DNA from: Marisediminitalea oceani | GTDB taxonomy: Bacteria; Pseudomonadota; Gammaproteobacteria; Enterobacterales; Alteromonadaceae | Direction: 5' to 3' | DNA: 64,000 nucleotides | NCBI RefSeq assembly: GCF_003731635.1 | Contig: NZ_RCUA01000021.1 | Coordinates: 97,004-161,003 of the forward strand | Translations under genes and position numbers: made by a program | Shown: piece after piece, positions 47,432-56,303 of the stretch | How the letters are laid out: each line of letters starts with the position of its first letter | Numbering within the stretch: the stretch's first letter is position 1 | The notes under the pieces: model-generated | Database searches by the model: none | Told to the model about the DNA's origin: nothing | Seen by the model: the letters and a program-made list of their open reading frames with translations, nothing else

Positions 47432-48169
47432 TTATTCCTGACTATTTATCGGATGTGAATATACCGGCGTGCGTTTTATCCATAATTTAACCGCTTGCCA
47501 GTAAATTCCGATGACAGTTCTTAGTGTCATATTCGGTATTGATTTAATTACGTTTCTAACTGTATTTGAGTTTAATGGTTTTTGCTTTAAATGCATTATT
47601 GCGGTGAAGTGCTTGTTTTCCTTATAACAACTCAGGCCCACGGAGAAGGCGTCAGACGGTTGCTGGATATGCCACTTGTATACCATATCCACCGGGTTGA
47701 ACGGCGATACGTGAAAAGCTTTGGGGGTATTTTCCTGTTTGTTTAAATCAACCAGATAATGATGTCTTTCATTCCAGGGCGTATTGCTGACCTCCGCCAG
47801 CATATGGGTGAACTGGCCGGAAACTTTGTGGCGCAAAAAATAAAAGTTAACCGGACTGAAATACAGCCCGTAGTGCCTTGCCTGACCGAGCAGAAAAATA
47901 TCGCCAATCAATGACGCTTCGGATTTATTGAGCTCATTCATCCTGGCTATTACCGCCTGTTTGAGAGGCAGCGTAGGGTCACCGAGGTAGTCGCTGCGGC
48001 GAAATTCGAAAGCGGCTCTTGCGGTATTGGAAAAGCCCTTTACGGTGTGCGCCAGGTGATTGACTTCATCAAGGTTGAGCCACATCATTGCAATGCCATA
48101 CTCAAAGGCGTGCTGAGTGGGCTTAAACCGCTCATGATTCACTACACCGGTGCAAATCGCGCTTTCCAT
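47432..48169 (-). CDS. DUF1365-family protein
   Basis: 245 residues from ATG 48169; a long upstream extension of the frame lies within the neighbouring FAD gene and is rejected. ESAICTGVVNHERFKPTQHAFEYGIAMMWLNLDEV and GQARHYGLYFSPVNFYFLRH are DUF1365 motifs. The family nearly always lies beside an amine oxidase-like flavoprotein and cfa, as here. Its biochemical role is unknown to me. ATG overlaps the preceding stop by one base (TAATG). Confidence 0.85.
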   Translation of the reverse strand: MESAICTGVVNHERFKPTQHAFEYGIAMMWLNLDEVNHLAHTVKGFSNTARAAFEFRRSDYLGDPTLPLKQAVIARMNELNKSEASLIGDIFLLGQARHYGLYFSPVNFYFLRHKVSGQFTHMLAEVSNTPWNERHHYLVDLNKQENTPKAFHVSPFNPVDMVYKWHIQQPSDAFSVGLSCYKENKHFTAIMHLKQKPLNSNTVRNVIKSIPNMTLRTVIGIYWQAVKLWIKRTPVYSHPINSQE

Positions 48170-49431
48170 TACAGGCTGGCTCCAAACCGTTCGCAAACGT
48201 CCAGTGCAGAGCGCACGCCGTCTTCGTGAAAACCGTTGTACCAGTAAGCGCCACAGAAGTGCACCCCATCCACCCCGCAAATGGTCTCCCGCTGCTGTTG
48301 GGCGCTTACCATTGTCGGACTGAACTGCGGGTGCGCATAGCGGTAAGTGCCCAGTACTTTGCTGGCTTGTATCCCCTGGGTATTGAGGCTTACACAAAAG
48401 GTTTCCTCGGCATCTAACCGTTGCAGTATATTCATGTCATAGGTGACCGCTGCAGGGCGTTGTTGCTCCTGCGGGTCGCCGGTTAAACGATAGTTCCAGC
48501 TCGCCCACGCCGCCTTTCGTTGCGGCAGTTGTCTCGTGTCGTAGTGCAGCACGACATCGTTTTCGGCATAGCCGATGGCACCGAGTATGCGTTGCTGGTC
48601 GTCGGTGGGTGCAGCAAGCATCGCCAATGCCTGATCGCTATGGCAGGCAAAAATCACTTCATCATACTGGTCTGTCTGGCCGTCCATCGAAGTAACAGCA
48701 ACGCCACCATTGCTATGTTCCACCCGTTTTACCGGGGTGCTCAGTCGAATACGGTCAGCAAATGGTTTTATCAGTGGCGCTACGTATTCTTTTGAACCGC
48801 CTTTAATGGTGTACCACTGTGGTCGATCATTAATATTGAGCAACCCGTGATTATTGAAAAACTGTAAAAAGAAGGTTAGTGGAAATGCTTTGGTTTGCTC
48901 CAGACTGGCTGACCAGATGGCTGCGCACATCGGGTAGATATAATGTTCGCTAAATTCTTCGCTAAACCCGTGTTCCCTGATAAATGACGACAGCGTTTGT
49001 GAACTGGTATCCTGCTCCTGCTCAATGGTCTCTTTGCACAGATTATTAAAGCGCACGATATCTTTTACGATTTTCCAGAACCGGGGCCGGAACAGATTGC
49101 GCCGTTGGGCAAACAGGGTGTTCAGGTTATGCCCGTTGTATTCAATGTTAGTGCCTTCATGGCGAACCGAAAAGCTCATTTCGGTAGGCTGGTATTCCAC
49201 GCCAAGTCTGGTGAGTAATTTAATAAAATTGGGGTAGGTCCAGTCGTTAAATACAATAAAACCGGTATCGATAGCCCGGGACTGCCCGTTTACCGTAACG
49301 TCTTTGGTGGCGGTATGGCCACCAATATAATCATTGGCTTCATACAAAGTAATGTTGTGCTGTTGGTGCAACAGGTGAGCACAGGTTAATCCTGAAATGC
49401 CTGAGCCAATGATGGCAATATTCTTTTTCAT
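48169..49431 (-). CDS. FAD/NAD(P)-binding amine oxidase-like protein
   Basis: 420 residues from ATG 49431. The N-terminal dinucleotide-binding IAIIGSGISGLTCAHLLHQQHNITLYEAND and the FAD-contacting GGHTATKDV and RAIDTGFIVFNDWTYPNFIKLL segments are clear. Family members with DUF1365 and cfa are flavin oxidoreductases proposed to act on lipids; the substrate here is unknown. It overlaps DUF1365 by one base. Confidence 0.85.
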   Translation of the reverse strand: MKKNIAIIGSGISGLTCAHLLHQQHNITLYEANDYIGGHTATKDVTVNGQSRAIDTGFIVFNDWTYPNFIKLLTRLGVEYQPTEMSFSVRHEGTNIEYNGHNLNTLFAQRRNLFRPRFWKIVKDIVRFNNLCKETIEQEQDTSSQTLSSFIREHGFSEEFSEHYIYPMCAAIWSASLEQTKAFPLTFFLQFFNNHGLLNINDRPQWYTIKGGSKEYVAPLIKPFADRIRLSTPVKRVEHSNGGVAVTSMDGQTDQYDEVIFACHSDQALAMLAAPTDDQQRILGAIGYAENDVVLHYDTRQLPQRKAAWASWNYRLTGDPQEQQRPAAVTYDMNILQRLDAEETFCVSLNTQGIQASKVLGTYRYAHPQFSPTMVSAQQQRETICGVDGVHFCGAYWYNGFHEDGVRSALDVCERFGASL

Positions 49432-49451
49432 GTGAAAATCCGCAAGGTTTT

Positions 49452-50162
49452 TTATTGTAATTTTGATGAAAGCCACACCTGGAGCCTGCCAGGTAAGCGG
49501 TACAACGTTCTGAGTATAAGCCCGAACACGGTTGGAAAGTATATATTGCTCTGTTGTTTGATAATGCCTTTTAATAAGGATTCAGCCGCTTCCTGCGCGG
49601 TAATCTTCATTGGCATTTCAAAATCATTTTTATCGGTTAACGGGGTTTCGACAAAACCCGGCGATACCGACTGAACGATAACCCCCTTCGATTTTAGGTC
49701 GATTTTCATACTTTGGGTAAAATAATGAACCGCAGCCTTGCTGGCGCCATATGCCTGGCTACGGGTAAAAGGAAACAATCTTGCCATGGAATCAATAATG
49801 ACCAGTTGATTGCCCGCCTGACAATTTGGCAACAGTGCACTGACGCAATTAATAATGCCAAAGAAATTCACTTCCAATACGCGCCTGAACATATCCGGCT
49901 TAAAGACCGGTAAATCCACATATTCACAGGTGCCGGCGTTAAGTACTGCAATGTCAAAGCGCACATCGGCTAGCGCCGACTGGGTAGCTTGCTCGTCGGT
50001 GACATCAAATTGCAGAGGCTGAATATTCTGGTGCTTTGCAAGCTTGTCGAGCTTTTCCTGATTGCGGCCACAGGCAATCACCTGATAACCACGCGAAGCT
50101 GCATGGTTTGCTAAAGCCTCGCCAATGCCGGAGGTTGCGCCGGTAATTAGAATCGTTTTCAT
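49452..50162 (-). CDS. Short-chain dehydrogenase/reductase
   Basis: 236 residues. NAD(P)-binding GATSGIGEALANHAA at the start, LNAGTCE, and the catalytic pattern Ser in IIDSMARLF with YGASKAAVHYF (Tyr and Lys). A C-terminal hydrophobic segment (FGLILRTLYRLPGRLQVWLSS) suggests membrane association. Its ATG overlaps the preceding stop by four bases. Second gene of the operon; substrate unknown. Confidence 0.88.
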   Translation of the reverse strand: MKTILITGATSGIGEALANHAASRGYQVIACGRNQEKLDKLAKHQNIQPLQFDVTDEQATQSALADVRFDIAVLNAGTCEYVDLPVFKPDMFRRVLEVNFFGIINCVSALLPNCQAGNQLVIIDSMARLFPFTRSQAYGASKAAVHYFTQSMKIDLKSKGVIVQSVSPGFVETPLTDKNDFEMPMKITAQEAAESLLKGIIKQQSNIYFPTVFGLILRTLYRLPGRLQVWLSSKLQ

Positions 50163-50593
50163 GAGTCGAGCTTCTTTTTGATAAAACCGATGACAGACCT
50201 GAGAACGGGCACATGTTCGTAAACCATTTCACCCAGGTCATAATAGTCGCGGTGGTAGTGAATTTTGTCATCACGGACTTTAAGCATCGAAACGCCATCC
50301 ACCGAAATAGTGCCTGGTTTGTTTTTTAGCTGCAGTAACATGGTCCATTCAACGACATGGCTATACACATCTTGCCTGGAGTCGCCCGTGTTAAGGAGAG
50401 AATGAATCTTGAACTGACAGGAATCGACAGATTCCAGCAGATTTGCGAAATAACCCTTTACCGCCTCAATACCTCGGTGAGTTGTTACCGGATCGACAAA
50501 CTCTATGTCCTGGTGGTAAACCTGGCTAAGGTCGTCGATATTGATCTTCGCGAGATCAGCATAGAGCTGTCTGAAGCGTTCCTCAAAAGTCAC
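50159..50593 (-). CDS. SnoaL/NTF2-like protein
   Basis: 144 residues from GTG 50593. A small cone-shaped NTF2-like domain is suggested by MTFEERFRQLYADL, YHQDIEFVDPVTTHRGIEAVKGYFANLLESV and SVDGVSMLKVRDDKIHYHRDYYDLGEMVYEHV. Such proteins act as binding partners or isomerases; the role here is unknown. First gene of the minus-strand operon, about 32 bases downstream of the predicted transcription start from the ECF-type promoter at 50632-50659. Confidence 0.75.
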   Translation of the reverse strand: MTFEERFRQLYADLAKINIDDLSQVYHQDIEFVDPVTTHRGIEAVKGYFANLLESVDSCQFKIHSLLNTGDSRQDVYSHVVEWTMLLQLKNKPGTISVDGVSMLKVRDDKIHYHRDYYDLGEMVYEHVPVLRSVIGFIKKKLDS

Positions 50594-50631
50594 TGCAAAA
50601 AAATCCGTAATAACTGGGGTTTATGCTTGAT

Positions 50632-50659
50632 AATACCGACATAGGGAAGCCTTAGATCA
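50632..50659 (-). promoter_or_regulatory. ECF-sigma promoter of the SnoaL-SDR-FAD-DUF1365-cfa operon
   Basis: Minus strand: TGATCT (50659-50654), exactly 16 bases, GGTATT (50637-50632). It differs at one base of the -35 and about two of the -10 from the box before the sigma gene at 51361-51388, with the same spacing. Confidence 0.65.
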
Positions 50660-50708
50660 TCATTTACCTATTTATTTTCACCGCTGCAGCAATCTCTTTG
50701 CGCTTTTA

Positions 50709-50736
50709 AGATCCAAAACAGAAACCCCGGCGTATG
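50709..50736 (+). promoter_or_regulatory. ECF-sigma promoter of the LON-domain gene
   Basis: AGATCC (50709-50714), exactly 16 bases, CGTATG (50731-50736). The -10 is identical to, and the -35 one base from, the box upstream of the ECF sigma gene. Transcription would begin near 50743, 35 bases before ATG 50778. Confidence 0.65.
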
Positions 50737-50777
50737 TGACAGTGAATCCGTTAACCACTTTGACAAAGATACTAATT

Positions 50778-51353
50778 ATGCAAGATGTCGTTTTGCCCTT
50801 GTTTCCGTTATCTGCTCACTTGTTGCCGGGTGGCCACATGGCGCTGCGGATTTTTGAACCCCGCTATGTTCGGATGGTTAAGGAAGCCTGTGCCGGTGAT
50901 GGATGTTTTGTGTTGTGTATGCTCAATTCCCGTGGCGACTTGAGTAAAAATGAACATATTTTCCCTATCGGCACCCTGTGTAAGATCATCGACTTCGATT
51001 TGCTTGAAGACGGCCTGTTGGGCATCAAGGTTGAAGGCCAGTATTGCGTACGGGTAAATTCCATTGCTACCGAAGATGATGGCTTGCGCACCGGGGCTGT
51101 GGAGCGAATTACAGACTGGACGGCGGAAATTGACGACGGCGTAATAGAGCCCCTGCGCGATAAGCTGCAAATCATTTATGATAAATATCCCGAGATTGCC
51201 CGGTTATATCCGGAGCTTAAGTTTTCGGAACCGTTATGGGTAATCTACCGCTGGCTTGAACTACTGCCGGTTGATGCAGCTAATAAGCAGGCGTTTTTAA
51301 GCGAACAAAACTGCGATAAGGTGCTAAACTATATAAATGATTTGGTGCGGTAA
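50778..51353 (+). CDS. LON peptidase substrate-binding-domain protein
   Basis: 191 residues from ATG 50778; an upstream GTG at 50736 falls in the predicted -10 box. VLPLFPLSAHLLPGGHMALRIFEPRYVRMV is the start of the Lon N-terminal (PUA-like) domain, and the rest is a helical bundle. It has no AAA or protease domain, so it is a stand-alone Lon-N protein. It might recognise damaged substrates, which is inference. It lies between the operon it appears to be co-regulated with and the sigma gene. Confidence 0.82.
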   Translation: MQDVVLPLFPLSAHLLPGGHMALRIFEPRYVRMVKEACAGDGCFVLCMLNSRGDLSKNEHIFPIGTLCKIIDFDLLEDGLLGIKVEGQYCVRVNSIATEDDGLRTGAVERITDWTAEIDDGVIEPLRDKLQIIYDKYPEIARLYPELKFSEPLWVIYRWLELLPVDAANKQAFLSEQNCDKVLNYINDLVR

Positions 51354-51360
51354 AAATTTT

Positions 51361-51388
51361 TGATCCAGATCATCTTTTGTTGCGTATG
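51361..51388 (+). promoter_or_regulatory. Autoregulatory ECF-sigma promoter
   Basis: TGATCC (51361-51366), 16 bases, CGTATG (51383-51388), just before the sigma gene. Promoters of Rhodobacter RpoE-type (ECF11-like) sigma factors are known to have a TGATCC-type -35. Confidence 0.7.
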
Positions 51389-51399
51389 CATTAGCACAT

Positions 51400-52035
51400 A
51401 TGGAACAAATCGGACCGAAAACTATGCTTGTTGGAATACCATTGGAACACGAAAACAGCGCTGTAGAACCGAAAGAATGTGCAGTAGAAATGTCTGACTA
51501 CCTCGTGAAGGTAGCCCAGGACAGATGCAAGGCGTCTTTCGCCAGAGTCTTCGGTTTTTTTGCACCCAGACTTCGCTCATACGCTCTTAAGCAGCTTGGT
51601 AATGAAGCGTTGGCCATGGAACTGGTGCAGGACACCATGTCAAACGTGTGGCAAAAAGCGCACCTCTTCAATGCCGAAAAAGGCTCTCCTTCTACCTGGA
51701 TATTTACCATTGCCAGAAATATCCGCTTTGATATGCTTCGTAAAGTGCAAAATCGCAAAGAAGATATCTGCGCCGATGATTTATGGCCGGTTCTTTGTGA
51801 GCAAACACCTGATGCGAACGAAAAAGCACTCGATGATCAGGTGACGTTAGAGCAAATCGGGCACTTATTTGAAGATTTGCCTGAGAAACAGAAAGTTGTA
51901 TTAGAGGCGATTTACATAGACGGGAAGTCACAGCAGGAAATTGCTGACGAATTGGATATCCCTCTTGGTACGGTTAAGTCAAGAACCCGGCTTGCGTTGC
52001 AGCGTCTCAAAGGTATGATAAGCGATTATGATTAA
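51400..52035 (+). CDS. ECF RNA polymerase sigma factor (RpoE/ChrR type)
   Basis: 211 residues from ATG 51400. Region 2 (FAPRLRSYALKQLGNEALAMELVQDTMSNVWQKAHLF, then STWIFTIARNIRFDMLRK) and region 4 (LPEKQKVVLEAIYIDGKSQQEIADELDIPLGTVKSRTRLALQRLKG) are complete. The pairing with chrR, which overlaps by eight bases, shows its type. Since the promoter -10 ends at 51388, the ATG would be very near the mRNA start; ATGs at 51424 and 51490 are alternative starts. It likely responds to singlet oxygen, by analogy. Confidence 0.9.
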   Translation: MEQIGPKTMLVGIPLEHENSAVEPKECAVEMSDYLVKVAQDRCKASFARVFGFFAPRLRSYALKQLGNEALAMELVQDTMSNVWQKAHLFNAEKGSPSTWIFTIARNIRFDMLRKVQNRKEDICADDLWPVLCEQTPDANEKALDDQVTLEQIGHLFEDLPEKQKVVLEAIYIDGKSQQEIADELDIPLGTVKSRTRLALQRLKGMISDYD

Positions 52036-52723
52036 GTTCCACCCAACCCCTGATCTCATTGAGCAGTTTGTGACGGGAACCCTGGCACCAGCAGAGTCTT
52101 TGATGGTGTCTGCCCACTGTGATATGTGTAAATACTGCCAGGAACTGGTCGATGAAAAAACGGCTGAGTTTGCTATGGACCATTTAGAACTTGAGAATGT
52201 AGTGGAAAGCTACGATCCTCAGTTTGACTTGATGCTGGCCAATATTACGCAACAGCCTGCAGCTGAGGCGCCTGATGTTTCGCTCAGGAAATCATCTGGG
52301 ATAGATGCGCAGAGCACATCAATTGAGTTGGATGGCAAAACGTTCGAATTGCCGAAAACCCTGCATCGTTTGATTCAGAAAAAAGGCAATTGGTCATCGC
52401 TGGTCGGTAAACTCTGGCAAGCGCCGGTGGATATGGGTTACGACGGTGTGGCTAATTTCATTTATATGGAAAAAGGTGGCTCCGTTCCTGAGCATACTCA
52501 TCGCGGCTCAGAGATGACGCTGGTCATCAATGGCGAGTTCTCTGACGGAATGAACGATTACGATTCAGGTGATTTTATTTATCTGAATGGCGAGCACACT
52601 CATGCTCCTGCATCAGAAGCCGCAGAAGGGTGCCTAGTGTTCAGTATTGTGGATCAACCGCTACACTTTACGTCGGGGATTGCCCGGCTACTTAATCCGT
52701 TTAGTCATCTGTTTTTCAGATAA
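52028..52723 (+). CDS. chrR: ChrR-type zinc anti-sigma factor
   Basis: 231 residues. The N-terminal zinc-binding anti-sigma domain has ligands H5, H30, C34 and C37, one residue before the positions of Rhodobacter ChrR (H6, H31, C35, C38). The C-terminal cupin domain has PEHTHRGSE and GEHTHAP, a second metal site needed for the singlet-oxygen signal in Rhodobacter. It would hold the adjacent sigma factor until signal. Its start overlaps the sigma gene by eight bases. Confidence 0.88.
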   Translation: MIKFHPTPDLIEQFVTGTLAPAESLMVSAHCDMCKYCQELVDEKTAEFAMDHLELENVVESYDPQFDLMLANITQQPAAEAPDVSLRKSSGIDAQSTSIELDGKTFELPKTLHRLIQKKGNWSSLVGKLWQAPVDMGYDGVANFIYMEKGGSVPEHTHRGSEMTLVINGEFSDGMNDYDSGDFIYLNGEHTHAPASEAAEGCLVFSIVDQPLHFTSGIARLLNPFSHLFFR

Positions 52724-52728
52724 TCAGG

Positions 52729-52749
52729 CAGGCCGAAAGGCCTGTTTTT
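52729..52749 (+). terminator. Rho-independent terminator after chrR
   Basis: CAGGCC / GAAA / GGCCTG stem-loop (52729-52744) followed by TTTTT (52745-52749), six bases after the chrR stop. Confidence 0.9.
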
Positions 52750-52897
52750 GTTTGCGCTCTGCAAACTTCCCTTTCTTCTATTGTTCTGAATCAACCCCGT
52801 CGGGTAACTAGCTTTAAGCTTTAGCAATCCTCAGTGGTGCTTGTTGTGGTTCATTGGTATTCTATTTGTCATGATAAGTAAATTACGTGGCATCTGA

Positions 52898-55318
52898 ATG
52901 CTTGCACCGCTGTTAGTTCAGGTTGGTATTTATTGCCTGTTCCCGTTGCTCCTGACATTTGAGAGAAATCCGCAGACCCGGCGGGTATCACTTTATATTT
53001 ATGTCAGTCTGGTGCTTATCATGGGGGGATTCCTTGGCGCGGTTTATTCCGTACTGCTACCCGGTGATATCAGTTTATCCGGTGGCACTATTGCCTACGG
53101 CGGCTTTATGATGGCCTGCATCATGATGGCGTTTATAGAGAACGACCCCTTTATTTTGCAAAACATCATGCGCCTGGTGGTAATGGTCTCCATTTTTAAA
53201 GTGTTGCTATTTGCCAGCGTAGCCGAAACCCTCAACGCGCCTGAAGTGCTCAATCCACTCAACGTCCCCGCAGGGTTATTTGAAGTATCGCTACCATTAA
53301 TTGTGCTTGGCGCGTTGCTCATTATTGCTGAACTGTATTTTCTGGTTTTTGTTTTCGACCGCTTAAAAAGAATTCTGACCAATCACTTCCTGTTCAGCCT
53401 GGCTTTTAGTCTGGGCTTTGTCTGTGTCATTTTAATGGATGGTGTGCTGTTTCCGGTGTTGGCAATGGGGGTATCCAGTGAGGTGTTTGGCCTGATTATT
53501 GGTAATTTAAGCGGTAAAGCCATCATTGCCGATACCTTCGGCAGCTATCTGTTTTTGTTTATGTTAACCAACAAAAGCCGCATGGAAAAAGCCCTGAACG
53601 ATCCCTTGCTTGACTGGCGGATGCTGTTATCCAGCTCGGCCAATATCGTGCGGAAGCTTGAGCAAAATGAACAGCAACTGTTACAGGCCCGGACTGTCGT
53701 TGAGCACAGTCGCGAGGGGATGGCGGTACTCGACAGTGAATTTCAGGTGGTGTCGACAAATCCGGCACTGGAACACCTTTTTGCTGCCACGCGTGCCGGC
53801 GGGTTAATTCATAAACCGTTGTTTGATTTGTTCTCAACGCCGGTCAGTCTTCCCGAGGTCCGGACAAAACTTCTGGAAAGTAAATCCTGGTCGGCTGAGG
53901 TGACCTGGAATATTGGTAACAAGCAGCATTTTGGTTTACTTACACTGGTAACCGTAGTGGACCGTTATCAACAAGCGAGTAATTACACGGCTTCGCTAAC
54001 GGATATCTCCGAACTTGTTGATGTTCGTGAGGAATTGCGGCACATGGCTCACCATGACGTACTGACCGGTTTGCCTAATCGACGGGCGCTGCAGCGGCTG
54101 CTGGCAGAGTCTACCCAAAATGAGCCTTCAGACTTCCGCCAGGCTGCGCTGTTACTAATTGATCTGGATAACTTCAAGCAGGTGAATGACAGTCTTGGTC
54201 ACTTTAAGGGGGATAAGTTGCTGATGCAGGTTGGCCGCCGACTTTCTCAGGTACTGCCAGCGGGTGCCAGGCTGTTTCGCATCGGCGGGGATGAATTCTC
54301 GGTTTACTGTGAAGATATCAGTAATGTTGGGGAAGCCCTCCAACTGGCCAATGCCATGCGGCTGCAGGTAAGCTATCCGAGCGATATTGACTCCTCTGTA
54401 CCGATTTATGTGGATTGCTGTATTGGCATTAGTCTGTTTCCGACCTTTGCTGGCACCCTTACCGAGCTTTATCAACAAGCCGATACTGCTTTGTACTGGG
54501 CTAAAGGGATCGGTAAAGGCACTGTAAAGGCTTATCAGGAATCCATGACTGAAACACGGCGCTCATCGCTGACGCTGGAGAGCATGCTCAGAGAAGCGAT
54601 TGATAACCGACAGATCGACGTGCATTTACAACCCAAGGTTAATCTGGTCAGCGGCGAGGTTGAGGGGGCGGAAGTGCTGGCGCGCTGGACAACCGCTGAC
54701 AACGAGCGTATTGCGCCGGATGTCTTTATTCCGCTGGCCGAACAGGCCGGGCTTATGAGCCGTTTAACCCATTGCATTCTGGTAAAAGCCTGTGATGCCT
54801 TTACCCGCATAAGTCCGTTTGTGCCTGAATCGTTCCGCTTGGCGGTGAATATCTCAGCGGGCGAGTTAGCCGATGAAAATCTGCACAAATCCCTGCGCAG
54901 AGTATTAACTGAGTTTAACTTAGCCGCCGATCGCTTTGAAATTGAGTTAACCGAAACAGCCCTGATTGACGTGGATATAAATACCCTGGTGAGTTTGAAG
55001 GAGGCGGGGTTTACCCTGGCGCTGGACGATTTTGGCACCGGTTATTCCTCATTATCCTACTTAAATCGACTACCAATCGATACTTTAAAGATAGATCGCA
55101 GCTTTATCGCGAATGTTCCTGAGGATGGCTCGAGCATTAACCTTACCCGCAGTATCATTTCTATCGCCCGGGACATGAATTGCCAGGTGGTCGCCGAAGG
55201 CGTTGAGAGCTCTGAGCAGCACGCCTTTCTGGAGAAGGAGAACTGTGAGTTAGCCCAGGGATACCTGTACAGTAAGCCGCTGCCGCTGACTGAGTTTGTC
55301 GAGTTCGTTAAAACCTGA
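52898..55318 (+). CDS. Membrane GGDEF-EAL domain protein
   Basis: 806 residues. About seven membrane helices in the first ~225 residues, a PAS-like domain (about 260-375), GGDEF at residues 463-467 (RIGGDEF) and an EAL domain with EVLARW at 592-597, ELTETA, DDFGTGYSS, KIDRSFI and GVESSEQ. The inhibitory RxxD site before GGDEF is absent. Both catalytic motifs look intact, so synthase and phosphodiesterase activity are both possible; net direction cannot be told. It lies after chrR with its own promoter region of 174 bases. Confidence 0.9.
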   Translation: MLAPLLVQVGIYCLFPLLLTFERNPQTRRVSLYIYVSLVLIMGGFLGAVYSVLLPGDISLSGGTIAYGGFMMACIMMAFIENDPFILQNIMRLVVMVSIFKVLLFASVAETLNAPEVLNPLNVPAGLFEVSLPLIVLGALLIIAELYFLVFVFDRLKRILTNHFLFSLAFSLGFVCVILMDGVLFPVLAMGVSSEVFGLIIGNLSGKAIIADTFGSYLFLFMLTNKSRMEKALNDPLLDWRMLLSSSANIVRKLEQNEQQLLQARTVVEHSREGMAVLDSEFQVVSTNPALEHLFAATRAGGLIHKPLFDLFSTPVSLPEVRTKLLESKSWSAEVTWNIGNKQHFGLLTLVTVVDRYQQASNYTASLTDISELVDVREELRHMAHHDVLTGLPNRRALQRLLAESTQNEPSDFRQAALLLIDLDNFKQVNDSLGHFKGDKLLMQVGRRLSQVLPAGARLFRIGGDEFSVYCEDISNVGEALQLANAMRLQVSYPSDIDSSVPIYVDCCIGISLFPTFAGTLTELYQQADTALYWAKGIGKGTVKAYQESMTETRRSSLTLESMLREAIDNRQIDVHLQPKVNLVSGEVEGAEVLARWTTADNERIAPDVFIPLAEQAGLMSRLTHCILVKACDAFTRISPFVPESFRLAVNISAGELADENLHKSLRRVLTEFNLAADRFEIELTETALIDVDINTLVSLKEAGFTLALDDFGTGYSSLSYLNRLPIDTLKIDRSFIANVPEDGSSINLTRSIISIARDMNCQVVAEGVESSEQHAFLEKENCELAQGYLYSKPLPLTEFVEFVKT

Positions 55319-55357
55319 TCTGCCGGCAAATCTGGTAAAAATTGGTTTCATACACAC

Positions 55358-55385
55358 AAAAAAAGCAGCTTAAAAGCTGCTTTTT
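55358..55385. terminator. Bidirectional terminator between GGDEF-EAL and bamD
   Basis: A7 then GCAGCTT / AAGCTGC and T5; the arms 55360-55371 and 55374-55385 pair fully. It serves the convergent genes on both strands. Confidence 0.9.
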
Positions 55386-55406
55386 GATTGCTAATAATAA
55401 CGATAA

Positions 55407-56171
55407 TTAGCTGATAAATTCGCTGTCCGGAAAGTTTAGTTTCAGCGTTTTCATGGCGTTATCACGTAACTCAGTCAGTTCTAACTGGTCATAGCAAGAC
55501 ACCATAATTTCCAGTGCCTGCTGCACCTGATCTGAATCAGGGTAATACTCCAGTACATAACGGCCACGGTTAGCAGCTGCAATGAAAGCTTCACGGCGCA
55601 TATAGAAGCGAGCGATAGAGATTTCGTAGCTGGCCAGACGGTTTTTAATAAACACCATACGCTGGCGGGCGTCGGCAGCATATTTACTATCTGGGTATTG
55701 CTGAATTAAACGTCTGAAATCCTCAAAAGCCTGCTTGGATTTGCTCGGATCGCGGTCAGTGGTATCAATACCAACTAACTCCTGAAACAAATTGTTGTCG
55801 GCTTCCATGTTAGTCAGGCCGCGCATATAAAACGCATAATCCACATCAGCATGGTTAGGGTTTAAGCGAATAAAACGGTCGATAGTGGCCAGTGTCTGGT
55901 CAATTTTGCCGGATTTATAATAGCTGTAAACCAGATCAAGCTGCACCTGGTGAGATAGCGGACCGAATGGAAAGCGGGAGTCCAGCGCACTCAGTGAGTC
56001 GGCTGCAGCGGCAAAGTTGCCATTCGCCATGCTCTGACGCGCTTTGTCGTAAAGTGCCTGCGCACCCAGGTTTGCATTCATCACCTGATCTTCTTTGCTT
56101 GAGGATGAACACCCTGTCACGGCTAACAAAACGCTAATTAGCAGGGGGGCAATGCAACGGTTTATTTTCAT
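55407..56171 (-). CDS. bamD: Outer membrane assembly lipoprotein BamD
   Basis: 254 residues. Lipoprotein signal with lipobox LAVTGC (Cys21), then TPR repeats (ALYDKARQSMANGNFAAAADSLSALDSRFPFGPLSHQVQLDLVYSYYKSG) and the HADVDYAFYMRGLTN box. It is an essential BAM-complex lipoprotein. Divergent from rluD, the arrangement conserved in Enterobacteria and Vibrio. Confidence 0.95.
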   Translation of the reverse strand: MKINRCIAPLLISVLLAVTGCSSSSKEDQVMNANLGAQALYDKARQSMANGNFAAAADSLSALDSRFPFGPLSHQVQLDLVYSYYKSGKIDQTLATIDRFIRLNPNHADVDYAFYMRGLTNMEADNNLFQELVGIDTTDRDPSKSKQAFEDFRRLIQQYPDSKYAADARQRMVFIKNRLASYEISIARFYMRREAFIAAANRGRYVLEYYPDSDQVQQALEIMVSCYDQLELTELRDNAMKTLKLNFPDSEFIS

Positions 56172-56303
56172 AGTACTACTGGTTCCTGGTACACAATTAA
56201 TTTTACTGCAAGGGTAAAACAGTTATCTGTCTGGCATTTTAACGTACTCTTAAACGCAAACACCACATAAACTCCAAAAGAAAACAGCCACAGCTGCCAA
56301 ACC

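Noticed and set aside
48170..48397. N-terminal extension of the DUF1365 protein
   Set aside because: It overlaps the coding end of the FAD protein gene and does not resemble DUF1365. The TAATG junction supports the short form.
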